Below are positions 1 to 5,106 of a stretch of 8,081 nt of DNA, one piece after another. Below the pieces are notes generated by a model. It saw only the letters and a program-made list of their open reading frames with translations. It was not told where the DNA came from and searched no databases. Numbering within the stretch: the first letter of the stretch is position 1; every line of letters starts with the position of its first letter. The position numbers were made by a program, and so were the translations under genes. This stretch comes from JAVBKE01 sp031554215 (GTDB lineage: Bacteria; Bacillota; Bacilli; JARBTR01). Location: NCBI GenBank assembly GCA_031554215.1, contig JAVBKF010000177.1, positions 1 to 8,081 on the forward strand, in the 5' to 3' direction.

Positions 1-159
1 GCGGCCGTTCTTACGGAGGGTGAACGACTCCAGGCCGGTCTGCTCGGCGATCACCGCCGTGCGGCCGGTGACGGCCAGGACGGTGACGACCAGGTCGGTG
101 GGGTACCCGGGTCCCGCCATCAGGCGGGCCTGGGCACCGGGGATCAGGACGTCGGTCAT
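1..159 (-). CDS. Hypothetical protein, 3' end beyond window
   Basis: The reading frame is open for 53 codons from ATG at 159 to the window edge with no stop. The ATG overlaps the stop of the preceding gene as ATGA, so it is probably translationally coupled as second gene of the operon started by the promoter at 454-513. The visible part starts MTDVLIPGAQARLM and contains a hydrophobic beta-like stretch, LVVTVLAVTGRTAVIAEQ, at about residues 23-40. This could be a small beta-barrel or the N-terminus of a larger protein. I do not recognise the family and the missing C-terminus prevents a call. Confidence 0.65.
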   Translation of the reverse strand, partial: MTDVLIPGAQARLMAGPGYPTDLVVTVLAVTGRTAVIAEQTGLESFTLRKNGR

Positions 160-437
160 TCCTCGCTCCAGGTCCTGTCGGCGTTGGCGACCAGACCGGC
201 CTTGGCACAGCACGGCAGGAACTCCAGCGGCCACGCCGCCGCGGCGCCACCTTCGTAGAGGAAGTCCTCATTGAAGTCGATCCACACGGCCCGCTCGTCG
301 GTTCCGGCGGGGAACTGCTGGGTGTGCATGCCGTTGTAGGCGGCCCGCTTGGTCGGCGCCTTGGCCAGGTCGGCACATCCGGCGGCGTGCACCTTGATGT
401 CGTTTCCGTTGGCGAACGTGAGGGCGATGGTGGCCAT
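156..437 (-). CDS. Small hypothetical protein, first gene of operon
   Basis: The 93-residue product starts MATIALTFANG. I chose ATG at 437 because a clear AAAGGA ribosome binding site lies about 8 bases upstream; an in-frame ATG at 482 lies inside the promoter, upstream of the predicted transcript start, and is rejected. The N-terminus is a likely beta hairpin (IALTFANGNDIKVHAAG) followed by a Cys-Ala-Asp-Leu-Ala-Lys segment. Two adjacent cysteines (CC) lie at about residues 74-75 and an acidic tail follows. No membrane segment or signal peptide is seen. It is the first gene behind the three-palindrome promoter at 454-513 and overlaps the next gene by ATGA. Function unknown; the size and layout are typical of actinophage accessory genes. 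Confidence 0.75.
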   Translation of the reverse strand: MATIALTFANGNDIKVHAAGCADLAKAPTKRAAYNGMHTQQFPAGTDERAVWIDFNEDFLYEGGAAAAWPLEFLPCCAKAGLVANADRTWSEE

Positions 438-453
438 GATGGGGTTCCTTTCT

Positions 454-513
454 CGAACCGGGCTTACACTCGATTCTAACATGGGTTAGCCCTATCTACC
501 TAATCCGAGTTAG
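454..513 (-). promoter_or_regulatory. Promoter with three palindromic operator-like sites
   Basis: The minus-strand -10 is TAGAAT (478-473). A TTAGGT-like -35 lies at 503-498 with a 19-bp spacer. Three 14-bp sites of the CTAAY-type palindrome lie at 454-467 (CGAACCGGGCTTAC on plus), 476-489 (CTAACATGGGTTAG) and 500-513 (CTAATCCGAGTTAG), with centres 22 and 24 bp apart. They overlap the initiation region, the -10 and the -35 respectively. The stop codon of the gene at 510-722 lies inside the outer site. Initiation is expected near 466, giving a short leader with AAAGGA. Confidence 0.75.
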
Positions 514-722
514 GACCGGTTCTCCAGTTCCTCCACGACATCCCCGGCCTGGGACCACGCCTCACCGAACACGTGGTCGGCGTCGTGGACACCGGGCAGG
601 CGGTCGGCGATGTGCCGGTCGTACGCGGCCTTCAGGTCGGCCTGGAGACGGCGGGCGGCCGCGAGCAGGACGACGCGGTCCGCCTCGGCGCGGGCGTCGT
701 CGGGGGAGCGGGGTTGGGTCAT
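510..722 (-). CDS. Small acidic helical hypothetical protein
   Basis: The 70-residue product has ATG at 722, preceded by GGAGGAAG and overlapping the previous stop as ATGA. It is strongly predicted helical: an N-terminal Asp/Glu/Ala/Arg-rich helix (DDARAEADRVVLLAAARRLQ), a central AAYDRHIADRL segment and an acidic C-terminus (VVEELENRS). Amphipathic spacing of Leu and Ala suggests a helical bundle or coiled-coil dimer. The TAA stop (512-510) is formed by the distal half of an operator palindrome. It is the last gene of the three-gene unit that begins at 1221. No family recognised. Confidence 0.72.
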   Translation of the reverse strand: MTQPRSPDDARAEADRVVLLAAARRLQADLKAAYDRHIADRLPGVHDADHVFGEAWSQAGDVVEELENRS

Positions 723-910
723 GCTTCCTCCACCGTGAAGTCGGTCACCTCGTAGTCGGATGCGCCGTCGGCACCGATGCCGTAGACCCCGCCGGGGTCG
801 GCGCCCTCCAGTTCGGACAGGAGCGATTCGGCCATCTCGTCGCGGCTGGCGAACTTGCCCTGAGTGCGTTCGAGGGTAACGGTCACCGTGAACGTGAATG
901 TGTGAGCCAT
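719..910 (-). CDS. Small beta-rich hypothetical protein (actinophage type)
   Basis: The 63-residue product starts MAHTFTFTVTVTLERTQG. I chose ATG at 910 because it overlaps the upstream stop as TGATG; the in-frame start at 925 lies inside the upstream gene. An alternating Thr/Phe/Val strand is followed by GKFASRDEMAESLLSELEGADPG (a helix then a turn) and ends in a YEVTDFTVEEA strand, so a compact beta-alpha-beta fold is likely. I associate this layout with short conserved actinophage proteins of unknown role, from memory only. The last codons GTG GAG GAA carry the ribosome binding site of the next gene. Confidence 0.72.
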   Translation of the reverse strand: MAHTFTFTVTVTLERTQGKFASRDEMAESLLSELEGADPGGVYGIGADGASDYEVTDFTVEEA

Positions 911-1221
911 CAGGCGGCCATCCATCCGTGCTGGAGGTACGTGGTCACCAGGGGCGCCTGGAACGGTCCGCCGCTCACCTCGCCGCCGTCGTGCACGAGC
1001 ACGGCGTAGGCGTCGTCGGTGCCGGGGCGGCTGAGCACGACGGGCAGGGCCGCGTTTGCGTGGTAGCCGTCGGGGCCGTAGTGGGCGAGGGGTTTGCCGT
1101 CCAGGCCGAACAGGGTGCCCTTGTGGTCGGGCTCAGCGAGGAGGGCGGCGAGGGCTTCACCGGCGCCCTCGAACTGGTAGACGCCGAACGCGTCCTGGAC
1201 GGTGAAGTATCGAGCGGGCAT
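910..1221 (-). CDS. Hypothetical protein, first gene of operon
   Basis: The 103-residue product starts MPARYFTVQDAFGVYQFEG at ATG 1221, with AAAGGAA about 6 bases upstream. Aromatic-rich strands (YFTVQDAFGVYQF, TLFGLDGKPLAHYG, AYAVLVHDGGEV) alternate with a short Ala/Leu helix (EALAALLAEP), suggesting a small alpha/beta protein with several Gly turns. No catalytic motif or membrane segment is evident. It follows directly the promoter at 1232-1292 and its stop overlaps the next start as TGATG. Function unknown. Confidence 0.75.
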   Translation of the reverse strand: MPARYFTVQDAFGVYQFEGAGEALAALLAEPDHKGTLFGLDGKPLAHYGPDGYHANAALPVVLSRPGTDDAYAVLVHDGGEVSGGPFQAPLVTTYLQHGWMAA

Positions 1222-1231
1222 GGGGTTCCTT

Positions 1232-1292
1232 TCGGCCGGGCTTACACTCCCATTCTAACATGGGTTAGCCCTACCGATCGAATCCTGGTCAC
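1232..1292 (-). promoter_or_regulatory. Promoter with one strong and two degenerate operator-like sites
   Basis: The minus-strand -10 is TAGAAT (1257-1252). The -35 candidate is TTCGAT (1282-1277) with a 19-bp spacer. The middle palindrome CTAACATGGGTTAG (1255-1268) is identical to the one at 476-489. The inner site (1232-1245) and outer site (1279-1292) keep the 23-24 bp phasing but have lost much of their symmetry. The TGA of the upstream gene lies at positions 11-13 of the outer site, the same place as in three other cassettes. Confidence 0.7.
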
Positions 1293-1516
1293 GCCCCCGC
1301 GAACAGGGCATCCACCTCCAGCGCCGACTGCCGGTACGTGCGGCCGCCGTCCGGGTCACCCGCCACGTTGCACCACCGCTGGTGATCCTCGTGATGCCCG
1401 ATGCCGCCCACGACCGCGCGCAGAGCACACTCGCGGTGCGCGCGGTCGGGGTGGATCGGCACGGCCTCCTCGCCGCGGCCGATCGCTTCAGAGCACAGCA
1501 CGCAGGTGTCGCTCAC
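1289..1516 (-). CDS. Cys/His-rich, probably zinc-binding small protein
   Basis: The 75-residue product starts at GTG 1516, overlapping the previous stop as GTGA. Potential metal ligands are Cys5-x2-Cys8, His27-x2-Cys30, His41, His45 and Cys49, within a segment reading HRECALRAVVGGIGHHEDH. The C-terminal part contains DPDGGRTYRQSALEVDALF. I associate this arrangement (a CxxC knuckle, then HREC and GGIGH) with short actinophage and actinobacterial proteins of unknown role, from memory only. A zinc-stabilised fold is inferred from ligand spacing. It is the last gene of the operon containing the ParB-like gene and two other Cys/His-rich proteins. Confidence 0.75.
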   Translation of the reverse strand: MSDTCVLCSEAIGRGEEAVPIHPDRAHRECALRAVVGGIGHHEDHQRWCNVAGDPDGGRTYRQSALEVDALFAGA

Positions 1517-1683
1517 GACGGTTCCGGCCCGGGCTCACCAGGACCGTGGCCGGTGACGTGGGCCTGGGCCTCGTCGAGCCGGTCCATCGTGAACGACTGC
1601 CCGCAGTGGCAGACCACGCTCACCCCGACCACGCCGGACGGGGACCATTCCAGCGCGGGGCGGGTGTCATCAGTGAGGGTCAT
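1513..1683 (-). CDS. Mini C2H2-like zinc-finger protein (56 aa)
   Basis: This very short gene starts at ATG 1683 with GGAGGAA about 4-5 bases upstream. It overlaps both neighbours (ATGA upstream, GTGA downstream), which strongly supports it being translated. The 56-residue product has Cys25-x-Cys27 followed by His42-x3-His46, a C-x-C...H-x3-H set that could bind one zinc ion. A short helix (DRLDEAQAHVTGH) carries the histidines, and a Pro/Gly-rich tail ends the protein. It may bind nucleic acid or a protein partner; this is inferred from the motif alone. Confidence 0.7.
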   Translation of the reverse strand: MTLTDDTRPALEWSPSGVVGVSVVCHCGQSFTMDRLDEAQAHVTGHGPGEPGPEPS

Positions 1684-1928
1684 GGTTCCTCCCGGTGGCA
1701 GGGGCAGGTGCAGGGGACCTCCAGCAGGTCACCCTGGGGCGTCTCAGCGTACGTCTGCCCACGGCAGGCGTGATGCTTCCCGTCGCGGCAGTCCGGGTCC
1801 ACAGGGGCCGTCTGGAGGGCCGCCCACCAGTCGGCGGAGTCCTGGGCGGCGTCGTGGTCGTGGCCGCGATCGCACGAGCACGAGAACACGGCGCCGTTGA
1901 ACCCGGTGACGAAGTGCGGCAGGTCCAC
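1680..1928 (-). CDS. Cys/His-rich small protein
   Basis: The 82-residue product begins at GTG 1928, directly after the TAA of the ParB-like gene with no gap. The ribosome binding site is weak, so it probably depends on coupling. Cysteines and histidines cluster in two places: Cys17-x-Cys19 with His23 and His25, and a C-terminal set with Cys47, His52, His53, Cys55, Cys73, Cys75, Cys77 and His78. The second pattern (HxC...CxCxCH) resembles a recurrent actinophage ending, which I recall but cannot check here. Zinc binding is likely by ligand count. The final REE codons contain the GGAGGAA that serves the next gene. Confidence 0.7.
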   Translation of the reverse strand: MDLPHFVTGFNGAVFSCSCDRGHDHDAAQDSADWWAALQTAPVDPDCRDGKHHACRGQTYAETPQGDLLEVPCTCPCHREEP

Positions 1929-2813
1929 TTACAGCGGCTTGGGGATCGGGAGGGCGCGGCCTTTCTTGTCCCGGGTGTTGAGGGTCGTGATCTTCTGCCC
2001 GTCGCGCCACGCGTTCCAGGCGGTGAAGATCAGCCCGATGGCCTCGCCGGGCTTGCGCATCTGGCCCAGCGCCCGCATCTGGCGGATCGTGTACAGCAGG
2101 ACCGCGCGGGGATCGTTGGACCCGTCCGTCTTGTAGCCGGAGAGGGCGTCGAAGAACACGGCGGCGTCGGCGGCGTCGATCTGGTGCAGGACCATGCGGG
2201 CCATGCCGCCGGGGCCGGTGGGGATACCGGTGCGCTCATAGTCCCGGTACGCGTCGGCGACGGCGTCCAGGACGTCGGGGTTGTCGCGCACCATTTGGAT
2301 GATTTCGCCGTGCGTGGCTCGGTCCTCGTGGCGGAGCCCGGCGGACATTGTGCGCAGGCGGTCGGTCTGCCAGAGCACGAGCAGGCGGGCGGCGGCCGCA
2401 ACGGCGAACGCGGACGATCCGCCCAGGCCGACCAGTTTCAGCGCGTCACCGGCGGTGCGGGGTGCGCCGGTGTCGATGACGCCCTTCGTTGAGGGGTCAA
2501 GTCCTCGAATCACGAGCAGGCGTTGAGCGGTGCCGGACTCCATGATCGCGTACAGGCGGTGCTGGCCGTCGAGGAGTTCGCCGGTCTTGGAGAACTTGAT
2601 CGTTTCGCCGGTGATCATCCAGTCGCCGTGGGCCATGTCGCGGGCGTAGGCGTTGACGACGCGGGTGCGGATGGCGCGGTTGGCGTCGTTCTCGTCCAGG
2701 AACGTGCGGGCCATGTCGGGGTCGACAGTCTCCCAGCGCGTGTCGGGGTCAACGGTGTCAGAGGTCATGTCGACGACGACATCCAGGCGGTCGGGGGCGG
2801 TCACGGGGGTCAT
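1929..2813 (-). CDS. ParB-like (DGQHR-motif) DNA-associated protein
   Basis: The 294-residue product starts at ATG 2813, with AAGGAG 6-7 bases upstream and an ATGA overlap with the preceding stop; longer frames starting further upstream lie inside that gene. The N-terminal half matches the ParB/sulfiredoxin superfamily as met in actinophages: RVVNAYARDMAHGDW (residues 51-65), then TGETIKFS, then LLDGQHRLYAI with the signature DGQHR at 82-86. The remainder is helical with a Trp-rich end (FTAWNAWRDGQKITTL, 263-278). Phage members are usually labelled ParB-like nuclease, but nuclease activity is not demonstrated by sequence. No ParA partner and no obvious ParB helix-turn-helix are seen, so plasmid-type partitioning is unlikely. 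It is the largest gene in the window and second gene of a leaderless operon. Confidence 0.75.
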   Translation of the reverse strand: MTPVTAPDRLDVVVDMTSDTVDPDTRWETVDPDMARTFLDENDANRAIRTRVVNAYARDMAHGDWMITGETIKFSKTGELLDGQHRLYAIMESGTAQRLLVIRGLDPSTKGVIDTGAPRTAGDALKLVGLGGSSAFAVAAAARLLVLWQTDRLRTMSAGLRHEDRATHGEIIQMVRDNPDVLDAVADAYRDYERTGIPTGPGGMARMVLHQIDAADAAVFFDALSGYKTDGSNDPRAVLLYTIRQMRALGQMRKPGEAIGLIFTAWNAWRDGQKITTLNTRDKKGRALPIPKPL

Positions 2814-3112
2814 GATTTCTCCTTGGTTGAGGGTCCGACGTACTTCACGTAGAGGTCCACCAGCGCGCGGCCGGACTCGTCGCGGTGGCCCGTTTGGACG
2901 GTGCGGGCCTCGAACTGCCCGACGGGGAATGCTTTGTTTCGCCCGGCGGTGATCTGCGACACGGTGACGTAGATGTTCCGCAGGCACAGCGCCCACTGGC
3001 CGGGGCGGGCTCGGACCTGTTCGGCGATCGAGTCCCACGGGTGTGTTTGGGCGGTTTGGCGGGGGCGTACTTTCTGGTTCGGAGCCGGGGGATCAGTGAA
3101 CACGACTTGCAT
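2810..3112 (-). CDS. Small conserved protein, paralogue of 3164-3448, leaderless
   Basis: The 100-residue product starts MQVVFTDPP. It is clearly homologous to the product of 3164-3448: shared features in order are VFT-x-PP, HPW, an I-x-EQ-x2-ARPG-x-WALCLR block, GxFEARTV and DLY-x-x-Y. The block ending RPG-x-WALCLR suggests a compact domain that could bind nucleotide or nucleic acid, but I assign no function. ATG 3112 has no ribosome binding site; a -10 box ends 7 bases before it, so the mRNA is probably leaderless. The last codons (ACC AAG GAG AAA) supply the ribosome binding site of the ParB-like gene. Confidence 0.78.
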   Translation of the reverse strand: MQVVFTDPPAPNQKVRPRQTAQTHPWDSIAEQVRARPGQWALCLRNIYVTVSQITAGRNKAFPVGQFEARTVQTGHRDESGRALVDLYVKYVGPSTKEKS

Positions 3113-3119
3113 GGGGTAG

Positions 3120-3149
3120 ACCCTATACCGGCAAGCTAACTCGGGCTAG
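3120..3149 (-). promoter_or_regulatory. Leaderless promoter with single operator-like palindrome
   Basis: On the minus strand TATAGGGT (3127-3120) contains an actinobacterial -10 (TAGGGT, 3125-3120) only 7 bases upstream of ATG 3112, predicting transcription from the start codon itself. A single palindrome CTAACTCGGGCTAG (3136-3149) covers the -35 region; no convincing -35 hexamer is visible. The site belongs to the same CTAAY...RTTAG family as those at the other promoters, so this unit probably shares the regulator. Confidence 0.6.
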
Positions 3150-3163
3150 CAACACTCCACAGG

Positions 3164-3448
3164 TCATTCCGTCGTGGCGTCCGGGGAGCCCTTGTACCGG
3201 ATGTACAGGTCGTACGTGTCTCGGTTGCGGTCGTCTTTCTTGCCGTCCCGGACCGTGCGGGCCTCGAATGAACCGGACGGTTTGAATGCGTTGATCGAAC
3301 CGCGGTTGATGCTGGTGGCGGAGATGTGGACGCCGCGCAGGCACAGCGCCCATTCGCCGGGGCGGGCTTTGAGTTGTTCGGTGATTTCTGCCCAGGGGTG
3401 CTGGGAGAGGCCGTGACGGATGGGGGGCTCGGTGAAGACGATTTCCAT
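3164..3448 (-). CDS. Small conserved protein, paralogue of 2810-3112, leaderless
   Basis: The 94-residue product starts MEIVFTEPP and parallels the downstream neighbour: HPWAEITEQLKARPG, WALCLR, INAFKPSGSFEARTV and DLYIRYKG. Roughly four in ten positions look identical by eye, so this is a tandem duplication that has diverged, including a shorter loop after VFTEPP. ATG 3448 follows a TAGGGT -10 box by 6 bases and has no ribosome binding site. It is transcribed alone from its own promoter, and a second promoter and the paralogue follow. The biochemical role is unknown. Confidence 0.78.
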   Translation of the reverse strand: MEIVFTEPPIRHGLSQHPWAEITEQLKARPGEWALCLRGVHISATSINRGSINAFKPSGSFEARTVRDGKKDDRNRDTYDLYIRYKGSPDATTE

Positions 3449-3450
3449 GC

Positions 3451-3484
3451 GGCCACCCTATAACCGGGGTTCGGGTGGCCGTCA
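3451..3484 (-). promoter_or_regulatory. Leaderless promoter embedded in an inverted repeat
   Basis: The minus-strand -35 candidate is TGACGG (3484-3479). An 18-bp spacer separates it from -10 TAGGGT (3460-3455), with ATG at 3448. The spacer holds a weak operator-like palindrome ATAACCGGGGTTCG (3460-3473). A perfect 8-bp inverted repeat, GGCCACCC (3451-3458) and GGGTGGCC (3473-3480), brackets the -10. It could also act as a hairpin terminator for the operon ending at 3491. Confidence 0.55.
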
Positions 3485-3490
3485 TTTAGA

Positions 3491-3793
3491 TCACCGCGGC
3501 GTTTCGACGACCTGGCCGTGCGACGTCTTGTCGGGGGCGTCGTCGGCCCAGTCCCAGCGGACCTGGCCCATCTGGTCGACGTAGGCGTCCAGGGCACCCT
3601 CGGGCAGTTCGACGGTCAGGCGGTCCTTTTTGGCGGTGTAGCGGGACCCGGCTTTGCGGGCCATCTTCGCCGCTTCGGTCGGGCTGGTGCCCCAGCCCCA
3701 GCGCTGGTCGCTGGTGACGGTGACGAATCCGCCGACACGGTGGGCGGGCTCGCCGGTGGCCGGGTTGATGGGGGTGGTGGTCTGCTCGCTCAT
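3491..3793 (-). CDS. Hypothetical protein, last gene of three-gene operon
   Basis: The 100-residue product starts at ATG 3793, overlapping the previous stop as ATGA, with GGAAGGA about 6 bases upstream. The N-terminus is polar (MSEQTTTPINPATGEPAHRVGG), followed by FVTVTSDQRWGWG, then a helix with EAAKMARKAGSRYT, and a C-terminal strand/Trp-rich region (VRWDWADDAP). The basic helix could contact nucleic acid. No known domain is recognised. A possible hairpin terminator begins 11 bases after the stop. Confidence 0.72.
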   Translation of the reverse strand: MSEQTTTPINPATGEPAHRVGGFVTVTSDQRWGWGTSPTEAAKMARKAGSRYTAKKDRLTVELPEGALDAYVDQMGQVRWDWADDAPDKTSHGQVVETPR

Positions 3794-3999
3794 GCGGCGT
3801 CCTTCCGGTGGGTGACGTAGGTGTCCAGCCAGGACTGGCAGACACGGGCTTCGGCCATGGCGGCCTGGTAGTCGGCGGCCGTGTTGGCGCCGTTGGTCGC
3901 GCGCTTCAGAGCGCGGCGGGCGTCGTTGTGGTGACGGATCAGGGCCTGTTGGACGGCTTTGATCTGGGCGGGCTCGGGGCGGGGGAGCGGAGTGGTCAT
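3790..3999 (-). CDS. Small basic helical hypothetical protein
   Basis: The 69-residue product starts MTTPLPRPEP at ATG 3999, chosen over a start at 4041 because it overlaps the upstream stop as ATGA. After a Pro-rich lead it is predicted almost entirely helical: IKAVQQALIRHHNDARRALKR is basic and amphipathic, then a hinge, and a second helix (AADYQAAMAEARVCQSWLDTYV). A two-helix hairpin is likely. The C-terminal Lys-Asp codons contain the AAGGA used by the next gene. Function unknown. Confidence 0.68.
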   Translation of the reverse strand: MTTPLPRPEPAQIKAVQQALIRHHNDARRALKRATNGANTAADYQAAMAEARVCQSWLDTYVTHRKDAA

Positions 4000-4202
4000 G
4001 CGGCCACCGCCTGGGAGTAGCAGAAGTAGTTGCCGTAGCACTGGGAGTGGTGGGAGTTGTCGAGTCCGTCCATCTCCACGCCGAGGTCGGCGAATGCGTC
4101 CTTGGCGATGGCGCGGACGTCGGCCTGGGGGGCGCCGTTGATGGCGACGGCGACGTAGGCTTTGGCGTTCTGCACGTGGGCGGTGGCGAGGTGAGCGGCC
4201 AT
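3996..4202 (-). CDS. Small hypothetical protein, first gene of operon
   Basis: The 68-residue product begins at ATG 4202, with AAAGGAA about 5 bases upstream and the promoter at 4216-4275 just before. The first half is hydrophobic/helical (AHLATAHVQNAKAYVAVAING), possibly a helix then a strand rather than a membrane segment. The end holds a His/Cys/Tyr/Phe cluster (HHSQCYGNYFCYSQ, with Cys55 and Cys61). It overlaps the next gene by ATGA. I do not recognise a family. Confidence 0.7.
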   Translation of the reverse strand: MAAHLATAHVQNAKAYVAVAINGAPQADVRAIAKDAFADLGVEMDGLDNSHHSQCYGNYFCYSQAVAA

Positions 4203-4215
4203 GAGAGTTCCTTTC

Positions 4216-4275
4216 CTAACTGGGCTTACACCTATAGTCTAACCCACGTTCGGAACATTACCTAATCCAGGTTAG
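4216..4275 (-). promoter_or_regulatory. Promoter with three 23-bp-phased operator-like palindromes
   Basis: This is one of the clearest copies. The minus-strand -35 is TTAGGT (4265-4260), the spacer is 18 bp and the -10 is TAGACT (4241-4236), with initiation expected near 4229. Sites lie at 4216-4229 (CTAACTGGGCTTAC), 4239-4252 (CTAACCCACGTTCG) and 4262-4275 (CTAATCCAGGTTAG), exactly 23 bp centre to centre. The inner site coincides with about +1 to +14, the middle one overlaps the -10 and the outer one the -35. The outer site also supplies the TAA of the gene at 4272. Confidence 0.8.
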
Positions 4276-4481
4276 GGGGCGCGGTGGATGCCGGAGTCGC
4301 AGAAGTCGATCGCCCGCGTGTCCATCGCGATCGCCCGCGTGTCGACGTTGACCAGCGTGGAATGGTCCTCGCAGATCACCACCCACTTGCCGCCGTCGGG
4401 GTCGCACCCCAGTTCGACCGCGGTGCCGACCGTGAGGGTGTCGCCGGTGTCGCGGGTGCGGCGGGTGAACCAGCCGGACAT
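4272..4481 (-). CDS. Small beta-rich hypothetical protein
   Basis: The 69-residue product starts MSGWFTRRTRDTGD at ATG 4481, joined to the upstream stop as TGATG. A Trp/Arg N-terminus is followed by LTVGTAVELGCDPDGGKWVVICEDHSTLVNV, which reads as three beta strands around Cys26 and Cys37. The duplicated short motif DTRAI (positions 47-51 and 54-58) is a small internal repeat. The TAA stop lies in the outer operator palindrome of the next promoter. It is the last gene of the four-gene unit from 5091. Function unknown. Confidence 0.72.
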   Translation of the reverse strand: MSGWFTRRTRDTGDTLTVGTAVELGCDPDGGKWVVICEDHSTLVNVDTRAIAMDTRAIDFCDSGIHRAP

Positions 4482-4720
4482 CAGGCGGCCTCGGCGTACA
4501 GCGGCCGGTACAGGTCGCCGACCAGCGCGTCATCGAGGACCTTGACCAGGTCCCCGCGGCCCTCGTGCCAGGCGACGTGCTGACGCCGCCACTGCCGGGC
4601 GATGGTGGGCAGGGACGCGGACTGACCGCCCCGGCAGGAACAGTCGAACCCGAACCCGTCCAGGGCGCCGGGGCCGGACGCGGCACGGGGAGTGATGGCG
4701 GAGACGGTGACGGTGGCCAT
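4481..4720 (-). CDS. Small protein with C-x-C / H-x3-H putative zinc site
   Basis: The 79-residue product starts MATVTVSAITPRAASG at ATG 4720, with AAAGGAACCCCTC upstream as ribosome binding site and a 12-base gap to the previous gene. Cys27-x-Cys29 and His48-x3-His52 form a C2H2-like set on a strand and a helix (ARQWRRQHVAWH), the same pattern as in the 56-residue protein at 1513-1683. A basic helix carries the histidines, so nucleic-acid contact is possible. The C-terminus (LVKVLDDALVGDLYRPLY) is helical. Function unknown. Confidence 0.73.
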   Translation of the reverse strand: MATVTVSAITPRAASGPGALDGFGFDCSCRGGQSASLPTIARQWRRQHVAWHEGRGDLVKVLDDALVGDLYRPLYAEAA

Positions 4721-4732
4721 GAGGGGTTCCTT

Positions 4733-4930
4733 TCAGAGGACGGCGGACGGGTCGGTCAGGACCCGGACCTGGCGGGCTTGGGCGTAGCGGAACGGCTGGC
4801 CCTTGGCGTTGACGATGCGGCCGCCGAATCGGCGTTGCATGGACTTCGCGTCGGGGCCGGACACGACGGCCGACACGCGGCCGCCGTCGCGCACGAGCAC
4901 GTAGCCGCGGCCGATCACCTGGGCACTCAT
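4733..4930 (-). CDS. Small basic hypothetical protein
   Basis: The 65-residue product starts MSAQVIGRGYVLVRDGG. ATG 4930 is preferred over a GTG at 4939 because it overlaps the upstream stop as ATGA. It alternates short strands (VIGRGYVLVRDGGRVSAVV) with a basic stretch (KSMQRRFGGRIVNAKGQPFRYAQARQVRVL). High Arg/Lys content and absence of a hydrophobic core segment suggest an RNA- or DNA-contacting mini-protein, but no motif proves it. The stop is followed by the ribosome binding site of the next gene. Confidence 0.68.
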   Translation of the reverse strand: MSAQVIGRGYVLVRDGGRVSAVVSGPDAKSMQRRFGGRIVNAKGQPFRYAQARQVRVLTDPSAVL

Positions 4931-5091
4931 GCGGCCCACCCGATGTAGCGGGCGTCCCGGACGCTGAAGATCACGCCGCCGAGGTCCTGCGCGGCGACGT
5001 TCTGGACCGCGGCGTTCTCGCCCATGGCCATGGTGGCCACTTCCTGGACTTCGCCGTTCTCGTGGCGGATGTAGACGACGTGTCTGCGCAT
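4927..5091 (-). CDS. 54-residue hypothetical protein, first gene of operon
   Basis: This short gene is supported by position and signals. ATG 5091 lies 15 bases after the inner site of a complete promoter cassette, has AAGGAAG 8-9 bases upstream, and its TGA overlaps the next start as ATGA. The product reads MRRHVVYIRHENGEVQEV, then an Ala/Met/Asn helix (ENAAVQNVAAQ) and a closing strand VIFSVRDARYIGW. The beta-alpha-beta shape suggests a miniature globular domain. No family recognised. Without it the promoter at 5107-5166 would have an untranslated leader of about 190 bases. Confidence 0.68.
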   Translation of the reverse strand: MRRHVVYIRHENGEVQEVATMAMGENAAVQNVAAQDLGGVIFSVRDARYIGWAA

Positions 5092-5106
5092 CTCGGGACT
5101 TCCTTC

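Noticed and set aside
454..513. Phased repeats read as a CRISPR array or replication iterons
   Set aside because: Each cassette has only three short sites and is dispersed with one per promoter. There are no long repeats, no spacer variety of array type and no replication gene.
898..1773. Long open frame on the plus strand (291 codons)
   Set aside because: It lies antisense to coupled minus-strand genes with clear ribosome binding sites; long antisense frames are expected in high-GC DNA. Its composition is Arg/Pro/Gly-rich and it has no supporting start signal.
1695..2492. Long open frame on the plus strand (265 codons)
   Set aside because: It is antisense to the ParB-like gene and a Cys/His-rich gene. 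Its Val/Gly/His composition is typical of a mirror frame of a minus-strand gene.
1929..3038. Longer start for the ParB-like protein at 3038
   Set aside because: The first 75 residues overlap the preceding gene and are Arg/Pro-rich, while ATG 2813 has AAGGAG at suitable spacing and an ATGA overlap.
3136..3149. Single palindrome as a terminator stem for the gene ending at 3164
   Set aside because: Only 14 bp with no loop separation and a sequence matching the promoter-site family; it sits at the -35 region of the next promoter.
4733..4939. GTG 4939 start for the small basic protein
   Set aside because: ATG 4930 gives the ATGA overlap seen at most junctions here; the GTG lies inside the upstream gene.
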